From Ephydatia muelleri (taxonomy: Eukaryota > Porifera > Demospongiae > Spongillida > Spongillidae): a DNA stretch of 64,000 nt. Every line of letters begins with the position of its first letter. The stretch's first letter is position 1. Positions 47,501 to 58,655 of the stretch are shown here, piece after piece. Below the pieces are notes generated by a model. The model saw only the letters and a list, made by a program, of their open reading frames with translations. It was not told the origin of the DNA and ran no database searches. Where the stretch lies: the NCBI GenBank assembly GCA_013339895.1, contig JABACO010000024.1, positions 1,775,780-1,839,779 of the forward strand, written 5' to 3'. A program made the translations under genes and the position numbers.

Positions 47501-48456
47501 CCCCAAACCACATTACCATTTCACTCTGGAGCCATCAGTGCAAAAACAGGCTAGGATATATAGATTATGAACGCAAAAGATAACTTTGTTCGAACAAAAT
47601 CATATAATTTTTTGTACAAATTCTCTCATTTTGTTGCATAATTACTTGTTTTTATACACTATGTACAATCGATTACATGAAGCCCAGCATGAGAACTTTA
47701 CCTGTTATTATTACGTGTCAGTGTCAACGGTCCAACGAGATCAATTTCAACTTGATGCCACACTTCAGACCTCACTGGAATGGGATGTAGCTCTGCAGAG
47801 GCCTTGCTTAGCTTCTTATTGGTTCGCTGACATGTATCACATGTTCTAATATGTTCTTTAATGTCGTTGGTCATATCATGCCAGTAGAAACGAGAGCATG
47901 CCTTCTGCAATGTTTTATCCCTGCCAAAATGGCCTCCACCTGGTCATGCATGAAAATGGAATACAATGTCATGATGTTTACATGATACACAAGGAGTTAT
48001 TACCTAGTTTATCGTCGTGGCAAGCTTCGGTCACTCTTTTCTGGTCTTCTTCGTCAAACACCCAACGTCTTCTATCATATACAACTGACCATCCTCGAGT
48101 ACAAACTCTCCTGCTTTCCTGCGTATCGTCCTCTTCCAGTTCTTTTCAGCATCCACTCTGTACGCCCTTTCCATAATATATTTCATTACGTCTTGATACA
48201 GCAGCTTTTCTTGGTCATTCTTCTCACTCCTACTCATTTCCTTTTCACTCCCTTCGCTCATTTCCTTTTCGCTCCTTCCGCTCAATTCCTTTTCACTCCT
48301 TTCGCTCGTTTTCTGTTCACTTCTTCAGCTCATTTCCTTTTCATTCCTTCCGCTCGTTTCCTTTTCGCTCCTTCCGCTCGTTTCGTTTTTCCTCCTTCCA
48401 CGCGTTTCCTTTTCACTCCTTTTCTTTTCACTCGTTTCGCTCGTTTTCTCACTCAT
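44510..48456 (-). pseudogene. Ginger transposase: integrase, GPY/F, Ulp1 protease and PHD finger (frameshifted)
   Basis: Four exons: 48,004-48,456, 47,702-47,939, 47,002 down to 45,912, and 45,800 down to 44,510, all with good splice sites. Order: a SEKE-rich N-terminus (with one TGA), DRRRWVFDEEDQKRV and GGHFGRDKTLQ, HHCC zinc knuckle (CDTCQRTNKK), integrase core with VEIDLVGPL, ISDQGREF and DERLNQT (the D,D,E positions), FFLMYGREAVLP, and WTGPFTIAEV (GPY/F). The last exon holds HDINGSFYPVESLQLLECWF, a Ulp1/C48 protease (EDHWVTISTIG, NVFDSFYDT, HSDCNLYAIAFA giving His, Asp and Cys), and a PHD finger (CYC, CDSC, WFHKEC, WNCKKC). At least five single-base frame changes separate these blocks, so this copy is non-functional although its ends are intact. 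Confidence 0.85.
48220..48456. repeat. Coding minisatellite at the Ginger N-terminus
   Basis: On the minus strand repeats of about 27-30 nt encode degenerate (S/G)RSEKE(M/T)S units. One unit contains an in-frame TGA, so translation may start at a later ATG. Confidence 0.65.
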
Positions 48457-48874
48457 TTCATAAACTTTTAAACACGTGCGCATGTTTAGTATTATTAATA
48501 TTGCGTCTGTCAGGGCCAGACGGATCCTGCCTGGCCACTGAATGAGGTGACAATTGAGACCTGAAATGGAGAGGGGACTGCGCTTCTAGAAGGATCTCAG
48601 GTGTGTGTATGCTGACACATGGTTGCGCATTGGTATTTAAGTGTATTGGTGCATTGATTATAATGATTACTTTTGGCGTGGAACGACCTAGCGAACGTGG
48701 TGGTAATCCTGACAGCGTCACTGAGATTGTAGGGCATCGGATGTTGAATTATATTGTACATAAATACTGATTTCCAAAGCTACATACATGTACATATCTG
48801 CTGCTTATGGGCAAAGCTTAATTTATTTGGCTTACCTATACCTCCTGCTACCGGTAACGAAGTCAACAAGGGGC

Positions 48875-49001
48875 AATGGGGGACCTCGTATCCTAGGACC
48901 ACGCGTCCGGCCGGACGGGTAATCCTAACGGCGGACCTAGTATCCTAGGACCACGAGTCCGGCCGGACGCGTAATCCGGGGGGACGCGTACTCCTGTGAC
49001 A
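48875..49001. repeat. Right terminal and sub-terminal inverted repeats of Ginger
   Basis: Counterpart of the left repeats; about 75 bp next to the end match the left end with few changes. Confidence 0.75.
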
Positions 49002-49125
49002 CCGGACCGGTTCATTTATCGATGCTACGGTCCTGTAACGTGCAAGACAGTGCACTGGTTAGTATGGAGCTGTAATTTAAACATGAACACAATTGACAAA
49101 TGCACATGATCTATGGGCTTTTAAT

Positions 49126-49174
49126 CCATGTCTGAAGTGGAATTGGACAAAGAAGTTATGGCAATTAAGCACCA
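49126..49174 (+). pseudogene. 49-bp copy of the integrase-core gene exon 1
   Basis: CCATGTCTGAAGTGGAATTG and the following bases match 50,772-50,820 with about five differences and keep the reading frame (MSEVELDKEVMAIKHQ). No flanking similarity, so it is an isolated fragment. Confidence 0.6.
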
Positions 49175-49194
49175 AATTAAATGCATACTCATAA

Positions 49195-49600
49195 ATGTAA
49201 TACATGCACATACACATGCACATGTCACAGCAGACAAATGTGCATACACACATGCACACATGTACACAGAACACATACATACACATACAGATGAATGACA
49301 ATGAATCACAGATGCACACATACATGCAAACAGTATTAGGTCATGGCTTGACCCCTTCTTTCCTGAGGTCTACCCTGAGAAACTGCCAGCTAAAAGCAAC
49401 AGATTCTCCTTTGGCCTGACACCAATCATCCAGTGCTTTTGACAGGCCTGTGCATATATAGATGAATACACATATGCACACTTGCATAAAACACATTACG
49501 CATACACACACCAGATACACCATACATGTACATTTGAACACCACACAAATACCTACACATGCATACAGATGCACACACATACCATTTTTCATATCGAATC
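49195..49600. repeat. Degenerate CA/CATA-rich DNA
   Basis: Two CA-rich stretches (49,200-49,330 and 49,450-49,590) around a short unique segment. ORFs on both strands are low-complexity artefacts. Confidence 0.6.
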
Positions 49601-49711
49601 CAGGAAAAGCATAGTATACATGCCATCATAAATTAAAAAAACACAGCTCATATATCACATAAAGGTCCGTACCTTGTCCACATGACATGCAATGTAGAAT
49701 GTAGCCACACC

Positions 49712-50146
49712 CAGCCCCGGATCCAGGAATTTGTTATGGCGGGGGGGGGGGGGGGGGGGGGGGGGGCGGTTTTACCAGAGGGGCGGCAATGTATGCGAAG
49801 CTGTCTCAACTGGGGGGGGGGGGGGGGGGGGGGGGGGGGTGGGCGGGGGGGCAGTCGGCAAGTTAAATGAACCATAGATATTAGTCTAATATCTATGAAT
49901 GAACCAATTCGTCACTCACATGCGCGCATTCTGTACTAAAACACAAGGATCATCACGACAAAAGGGTCCTGCCCTGTCGTGCTCCACCGCTTCGTTGACT
50001 CTTATTCGTACAACTGAGTAATCGGTACGACGCAACACGTATTTTTTGTCCGTCGCGTGCGCGTTAGTCGGGAAGGAGAGGGGGGGGGTGTGGGCGGGAA
50101 TTGCTGCCAGGGGGACCCCCCCAAGGCTATGCTGGATCCGGGGCTG
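49712..50146. mobile_element. hAT-type MITE with poly-G tracts
   Basis: Ends CAGCCCCGGATCCAG and CTGGATCCGGGGCTG are inverted. The flanks GCCACACC (49,704-49,711) and GCCACACA (50,147-50,154) are a near-exact 8-bp target duplication. CAG...CTG ends with 8-bp duplications are typical of hAT elements. Inside are two G runs of about 25 (near 49,741 and 49,813) and a 25-bp palindrome centred near 49,885. Confidence 0.72.
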
Positions 50147-50365
50147 GCCACACACACGCGGTTCAATATTCCTTTTATTGCGCACTATTGCTTACGCTGC
50201 ACTGTCTAAAACCTTCCCCCCCACCCCTAACCTAAGACTAACGTGGCCTGAAGCTTGGTGGGAGATTTTTGATATAAATAATACCAGTCATCAGTGTATT
50301 AATAAAATGTATCTGCAAATAGGAAAGAATGACTCTCACGTGAGTTGCACGTTAATTAGATACAA

Positions 50366-53300
50366 ATGGAGGACATACATGCCAGTGCTCTTCAGCTGTG
50401 CTCCGTGATTCTGCGAGAAACGGAAGTATACCAAGAAACAAGAGACCTGGGCGTATTCGAATCTATGAGTCGGCATTTTGAATTATTTTACAGTCATCTA
50501 TTGATGTCACCTGAGACTACTGAAAGTATGCTGACCTTTGTAGGAGAAATAATCGGTCAGATTCGCAATATTCTGAATGATGCAGATAGTACTGGTATAA
50601 CCCAAGACGCCGTTGGGCGTCCCCGTTTCAATATAGCACAAGAGCAACTGGAATACCTATTGGAACTAAGATTCACGTGCCCTGAAATTGCCCGGCTCCT
50701 TGGTGTATCGTTGAGAACAATTAGACGTAGAATGGAAGAATTTGGCATAGCAGTTCGCAACCGATACTCCTCCATGTCTGACATGGAATTGGACGAAGAA
50801 GTTACGGCAATTAAGCACCACTATCCAAATGCTGGAGTCAATCTAACGTCAGGTGTGTGTATATATGTGCGTTTCTTAATTAGAATAGACCTTCTGCAAC
50901 GCGCGCGCGTCTTACGCCATGTGTATGTTGCTTGTATGTTGCATTATTCACATAGTAAATAAGTATATATCACGTGAGCAGAATACCAAATTGTCTTTCT
51001 TCCGTCGTTCGTTCACGTCGTTTATGATTTATCTCCACCCCAGCATTATGACATAAAATAATAAAAGTAGCAATATACGCAGTGATGTAAAGCAGGTCTA
51101 TTGATCTTGATCTGAAGATCTTTGTAACATTGCTGCCAGGAAACAAAACAATGGTTTCATGCATTTTTAAGATGTCATGCCCCTCCCCCCCCCTCAGCTT
51201 GTCATTTTAGATGTTAAATTTTTTGCTAAGCTCCCCTCCCTCCCTCTTTTGTGTGATTCACAGGCTGCAGTCATACTGTGTCACGTAATGAGCTAGCAAA
51301 TTAGCAAATATAGGATCAATTACTAACATGACTATCAGTTAGATGTGATTCTATACGTAGCTGAAGCTTTTGGAAAGCTGAATGCAATTTCACAGTTATG
51401 TTATTGGACACCTATCTTGCCTATATCACTTTCCTTCAGGCATTAAGTGTGGTAAACATGATGATAAAGCTCAGGTTTACACACATTTACTTATGTTTAC
51501 AACTAAGCAGACCTGATTGTTACCCAGTGGTGTAAAGGTGGTAAAGTCTTGGTTTACGTGTGTTTATGCATAATATAACATTTGACACATAGTACACACA
51601 GTCACAGTATACAAACACATCAGCACAGTACACACACCAGCACAGTGAGGCCCATTGCCAGGAAGTCTGGCGAGGAGGATTGATTAATAGGACTGTGGGA
51701 CTTCTTAGCTCTAAAGTGGGGTGGGGGTGTCCCCTCGCGATTAGCCAGTATACACACACATCAGCACAGTACACACACCAGCACAGTCAGGCCCATTGCC
51801 AGAAAGTCTGGCGGGGAGGATTGATTAATAGGACTGTGGGACTTCTTAGCTCTAAAGTGGGGTGGGGATGTCCTCTCGTGATTAGCCAAATACGAGCACG
51901 GAGGGGAGAGGGTTGCCACTGCTCGATATGAAAAACGGGGGATCCTGTCAGCTTTGGGCATGATGCCAATTTTTAAAGCTGCGATTGCTGGAGGGTGGAA
52001 CTCAAGCATCAAACGGCGGGGGGTCGACCGATCCCCCTATGGCTACGGGCCTCACACACATCAGCACAGTACACCACACACACACTCCAGCACAACATAT
52101 CACACCAACATACAAGTAGCAGTACTTAAATAATAAACATACGGTAAACATTTACAGATGACAGAGATAAGACAACTACACATGCACAACCACGTAGTGT
52201 ACACTCCCACACCAGCAGTGGGTACTAAAACACACCCCAGTGTACACTCTAATACAAGCGCGCATGGGCACACTTGGTGTACAGTATACCCCTTCACCCC
52301 AGCCACCCCCTTGGCCCCACACTCACAGCAGTGCATGGAAGAATATATAGCTGTGCTGCTGTACGTGCTGGCACAGTAAACACATCTTCACACAGGCACA
52401 TCTACACGTATTATACATACAGACACCTCTTTGCATACTTACTTACAAAGGTTGCTCGCAAAGAAAAACCAGGTGAACAACTTCGACATCTTTTATTAAT
52501 AAATAGAATAGTTCACTTTGGAAAATGGCATTCTGCCATGTGCGAGTTCTAAACACTTTAGAAGAGACTACCACAGCATTTGAATGAAGAGGTACATGTA
52601 TATGTGAGATGATAGAAATTTTTCTAGGAGGGAATGGCTCAACAATGACCCTACTTGCAACTTTTGAATTTTGTGGCTATAGAGCTGATTAGATTTCTGG
52701 TGTAATGTTAGCATGAAATAGCAGTCCTTGAATTAGACAGTATTGGGTCATTCCATTATATTTTACATCACTTTTTGAATGTGTTTCATTTAAATTATAT
52801 CTCTGCATATTTGTAAACCTTTTTAAAATTTATTTTATTTTGTTTCAACTGCATTGGGCACTGCAAATACATGTATAATGAAAGAATAAAAGGAAGCAAA
52901 ACTAGAAGAAATTAGACATGCTCAGTCTACTCTCGCCCTGGAACATGCCAGCATGATTGTATCTCCCAATGAAAAGAAACACACTGCAGAGAATAAGCAT
53001 ATAATAAAAATAAGCTCAAATGAAGCATAAGTGTCAAAATGTGATTTTTATTATATGGATGACTCTATTGTGTTGCATTCAATATCAACATTTACAATAC
53101 ACATTAGCCATTGTTTAGCATCGTTTGTGATGTAATATTTTATTTCAAATTTTGAACGAATTATTGGTCGAGCATGTATATGTAATCAATATGGTTATAA
53201 TATGTACGGAGACACAATTAATTAAAATTTGTGTATGTCCGATTCTTGGTACAATACACTCTATATGTGGATGTGGGTTGAAGACATTTTTACTCTGTCA

Positions 53301-56300
53301 GGAATACTTCGATCACGAGGTTATACTGTTCAAAACAGCCGTGTCCATGACTCACTGCGCAGAGTTGACCCAGCTGGAGTTGCACTGAGATTGGCAAGAA
53401 CTATACAGAGAAGGATCTACCGCGTTCAGGGTCCTTTGTCCTTGTGGCACATTGATGGGAATCACAAATTGATTCGGTAATGTTACATTTTACTTGTGTT
53501 CACGAATGAAGGCGACGGTTTTAAATGAATATAATTCCTTAATAAGATTGTCAATCATAATGAATTTATAAATGTACCATCATGTTTAGGCAAATACAAA
53601 CCACATTATTTGAATTTGATTATTTCAAAAGATAAAATCAAATTAATATAACTAATTTGGTATCACAACTTTTAATTAATAACATGATTCATAAACTGCT
53701 GAATACCAGTTTGAAAATATGAAATTTGATTAGTGCTTTCCTAGTTAATATTCAAAACAACAAATCGAAATAGACAATGCTGAATGACCACTACAATTAA
53801 TACCAAATCATATGGGTCAGTTTCTGAGAAAATTGCGCTTCGCTGTATATATAAAATGTTATAAAATTTACTTGCGCTTGAATCACTATAACTTCCGAAC
53901 AGTAAAAGGTATCAACTTCCTATTTTTAACACTTAATACTACATCATTTCTCAATGGTAAAATCCATTTGGGGGTCTTGCACTTGCTCCGTGCCAGTATT
54001 GCATCGTTCGATACCCCACCGGGTTCAAACCCACCATAACTTTCGGTAGGAGTAATCAAATCGCTTCAAATTCGGTTTGTAGGTAGAGAGGTCCTATATC
54101 TACTATCGATTTGTACTGTTTGTTAATTTTTACTCTATCCATCACGGAGATACAGCTGTGCAAAGTTAATGCACATTTCCCGCTCGATTGCACCATTTTT
54201 GCATGCAACCCGTGTTCCATTCTCCCAATCCACAATAAATTTTGATAACTTCTTTGTTCTGCCCATTTTTCCATTTCTCCCTTAGCCGTTCGCAACTGTT
54301 TTTGTCTCACTCAGGCAGTGAGTTTATGCGGGAAAAATAAAAGAAGAAGACTGCTCAGTTTTCCAGACGATCGTATCAAATTAACGGATCCAAGTGAATG
54401 GTTGCAGTATAACCTTGCGCCTCCCACGTCACCGGCAGTATTCAAAACGGCACGCGTAAGGCTATTTGCTACGCACTCGCATCAACCTCTAGTCGTGTCT
54501 ATTTGCCATCATCTTGCTACAATCATCGTCTTATATCTGCCACGCCCACTCGGCTACAATTGCAATTATTTCGGTCTCACACAACTTTCAGCTCACACAT
54601 AGTACATGAACACGCACTTGTGCACACACTTGCATTGTTGCGTACATGGCTCTGTACGCTATCGTATGGCGTATTTTCTTATACACAACCACACACATGC
54701 ACACACACACACACATACACACACACACACACACTCATGTACAGCGTACTTGCACACACCAGTTACACATGTGGCAAACACCTGTCTGATGATGGTACAA
54801 ACACTCACAAACATTGTCACATGCACATGCATTCTATTCAATTCAACTGCACTTGTGCATGTTTGTACAGACCACTGATTCTATGTAAATTTGTGTACCA
54901 AGCTTTCTGTACATGTATCGTGTCTCCAAGGATTGAATACATTGTTTCCCCATCTGGTACTCTAAATGTACACATACATTGCACACTTGCATAACACACA
55001 CACCACTGTATAAATGTGGCAATGCACATGCAAAAACGCTCACACAGGCACACACACAACATACAGATACACAGACACACAAACACACATGGCATACACA
55101 CACAAACACCCATACGGACACAGACACACACAGACACAGGCACACACATACACACACACAGACACACACACAGACACACACAGACACACACAGACACATA
55201 CACACACACAGACACACACACAGGCACGCACAGACCCACACAAGCACACACACTCACACAACAGACACATACACAGACACACATAGACACACACATGAAA
55301 TACACACACACACACACGACATACACACAGACACGCACAGACACACACATGGACACAGACTCACACACATGAAATTCACAGACACACACATGCACAGACA
55401 CACGACAGACAGACACACGACAAACATACACACAGACGCAGGCACACATGGACACACAAGCACACACACATGCACAGACGCACACACATGCACAGACACA
55501 CACACGATACACACATGCCATACACAACAGACACAGACACACACAAGCACACAAAGACACATGCACGTAATATACAGACACACCTAAAGACACACACATG
55601 AAACACACAGACACGCACACACAGACATGCATGCACACAGACTCATACACATATAGACACACACACAAAATACACATACACACACACATGTAGACACACA
55701 CAGAGAGACACACACACAGATACACACACGACATACACACGTAGCTACATGTATCTATACGTGTATGTACCGTCTCTAAAGTGAGAGCTCTATGTCATGT
55801 ACACTCCCAAAGAATTGGTCCTCAGTGTACATGCATTGTACCCCCATACTGAGGATTGGTGTCCCGTACCACAGTATGCATGTGGCAAAGAATGTCACTG
55901 TATTCACCACAGCACTGAGCCCATGGCACAATATTAAAAAGTGTGTGTGTGGGGGGGGGGGCTGATTTCTTTTGAATAATTAAATATACAAGTCTACATG
56001 TAGAGATGCACGCATTAAATCGTGATGCGTACGATGTTGTCATCGAAAAAGTTGTTGTCGGCTATCATTCCTTGATGAGATTTTTAAATGTATACAGTTG
56101 GCCAAAAAATTGTGGTGTGTGTGTGGAGGGTCCCTGCAACGTGCATAAGACTTTAAGTTCTTACACACTCACATCTATAATTTTGTAGTTAAGTACAATT
56201 GTGTAATAAAGCTTTCCTGTTTGGCAAAATCCTTGATCTTTGAACGTCTTATCATTCTTTGTGCCTCCACTACTCAGCTATGTGGCTTGTGTACCAGTTG

Positions 56301-58574
56301 CAGAGACTTGAGTCTCTCTTTGCCCATACAATATTTAGCGCACACAGAGTACATGAACATGCCCTCATGTTGGTACGCACACCCTGATGCATGTGTATAT
56401 GTTGTGCAAATGCGTCTGTACATCCTGATCACAACACACACACACACAAACACAAACTCTAATAATTACGGCACACCCTTATGTAAGACTTCCTCTGAAC
56501 CCATTCTCTGGACATGCATCAAGAAGTTCTATTTGATTGAGCAGCATAAGAGGCCACTGATTCATTCTCAATTTCTGTACCAATCTCTGTGTGTTTCCTC
56601 TGTATTGTTGCAAGCAGACCTATACTCTTCTCTTAGTACACTCATCTAGCACTCTGTACAAGTGCTCGTTTGACCTGTAAAAGCCTTTTCTGGAGTACAG
56701 TATAATGAAATCGTTACTAGTTGCAATCGATATGTCTGTGTAAACTTACCACTGGCCCTGACCTACAGTACCACAATCTGCAACGATACAATAATTTAAT
56801 CGCAGGTCTCACAGGCCTACTGTTTCCATCAGCACAATGTTGTGTGTCCCATGTCGCACTAATTGAATGCAGGGAATTAAACAAGTGTACATGAACTCAG
56901 ATTGCTGTTCTTCACCATAAGTACAAAGTACATACTGTGCTTTGCTATAACCTTCTACGAGTAGTCATTTAATTTACTGCATACAAATTAGTACAGTGCG
57001 ACACGCAACACTGTGCTGCCTCTTCTTGTTGAAGAAGGATGTACCACACAGGTAAGTTTTTTTTTGAAGGGCTATGTTTCTGCCTGGCAATGAATTACCC
57101 TATCATTGCTGATTGCAGTAGGTCAGGGTTTACACAGACATAATGATAGCGATATTCATCATTCCATGAGCACTCAAGATAAACAGAAGCCTCTTGAGCT
57201 TGTTTGCTAACCATGGCATATCCTTATGACTTGTCCTCTATTTGTGTCACGGGACAGTCCTATAAGGACGCAATGTATGCATAAAGGACAAGTCCTATGA
57301 CACTACAGTGTACACGTTGCTACATGTACCTACATGTATGTGCAGTGTAGACATGTCTCGTGGTCTCATGAGCTGTTCAATGGATAGATCCAAAATGCAT
57401 GTGCAGAGAAGGCATTCAGTGAGAGAAAATGTGTGTTACATCATTATTAGAGAGTTCTTTTTTCCACATGAACAAAAGTGTGTGCTTCGTGTGTCACGTG
57501 TCTGTGCACATGTGCGAGTCTGTGTGTGCGTCTGTATATCTGTGTGTGTGTCTGTGTGCATGTGTGTATCTGTATGTGTGTCTGCGTGTATTGTGTGTGT
57601 GTCTGTTGTGTCTGTGCATGTGTGTCTATTTGTATTTTGTGTGTGTGAGTCTGTGTGCAAGTCTGCGTGTCTGTGTGTTTCTGTGTGTGTATGTCGTGTG
57701 TCTGTGGGTATGTCTGTATTTCGTGTGTGTGTCTGTGTGTGCTTGTCTGTGTGTGTGTGTCTGTCGTGTGTGTATGTCGTGTGTGTATCTGTGTATGTCG
57801 TGTGTGTATCTGTGTGTGCCTGTGTCTGTGCATGTGTGCTGTCGTGTGTGTATCTGTGTGTGCGTGTGTGTGCATGTGTGTGTCTGTGTATTTCATGAGT
57901 GTCTATATATTTCGTGTGTGTGTCTGTGTGTGCTTGTGTGTCCGTGTGTGTGTATGTCTGTTTGTATGTCTGTCGTGTGTGTCTGTCTGTCGCGTGTGTA
58001 TGTTCCTGTGTGTGTCTGTGCATGTGTGTCTGTGCATGTGTTTGTGTGTCTGTGCATGTGTGTGTCTGTGCATGTGTGTGTCTGTGCATGTGTGTCTGTG
58101 CATGTGTGTGTCTGTGCATGTGTGTGACTGTCTCGTGTGTGTGCCTGTATTTAGTGTGTGCATGTGTGTCTGTGTGTGTGCCTGTGTGTGCTAGTGTGTA
58201 TTTCATGCGTGTGTGTGCATGTGTGTCTGTGTGTGCTAGTATGTATTTCCATGTGTGTGTGTTTGTCATATGTGTGTGTCGTGTGTTTTGTGTGTCCATG
58301 TGTGTGTGTCTGGGTATCTGTGTGTGTGTGTTTGTATGCGTCTGTGTATGTCATGTGTGTGTCTGTGTGTGCATTTGTGTGTCTGTGTGTGTATGTCGTG
58401 TGTGTGTACCTGTGTGTGCATGTGTGTGTTGCAAGCTTGGTACAAAAATTGAAATGCAATCAGTTGAATTGAATAGAATACATGTGAATATGTGAGTGAG
58501 AGTGTTTGTACCATCATCAGACAGGTGTATTGTTTGCAACATGTATAACTGGTGTGTGCAAGTACGCTGTACAT

Positions 58575-58655
<81 letters not shown>

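Larger units (their letters stand above)
43934..49001 (-). mobile_element. Full-length Ginger-type DNA transposon
   Basis: 5,068 bp bounded by TGTCACAGGAGTACGCGTCC at the left and its exact inverse at the right. CCGG is duplicated at 43,930-43,933 and 49,002-49,005. A TGT...ACA terminus with a 4-bp target duplication and a Gypsy-like integrase is the definition of Ginger elements. Inside both ends are sub-terminal repeats with TCCGGCCGGAC and TCCTAGGATA palindromes (43,960-44,127 and 48,875-48,980). The single gene runs on the minus strand. Confidence 0.87.

Noticed and set aside
54838-55740. 300-residue Cys/Val-rich ORF and many His/Thr-rich ORFs on both strands
   Set aside because: They are translations of CA/GT microsatellite DNA; all six frames stay open by composition.
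57308-58495. Long ORFs of up to 287 residues on both strands
   Set aside because: Same cause, the right arm of the foldback with TGTGTC repeats.
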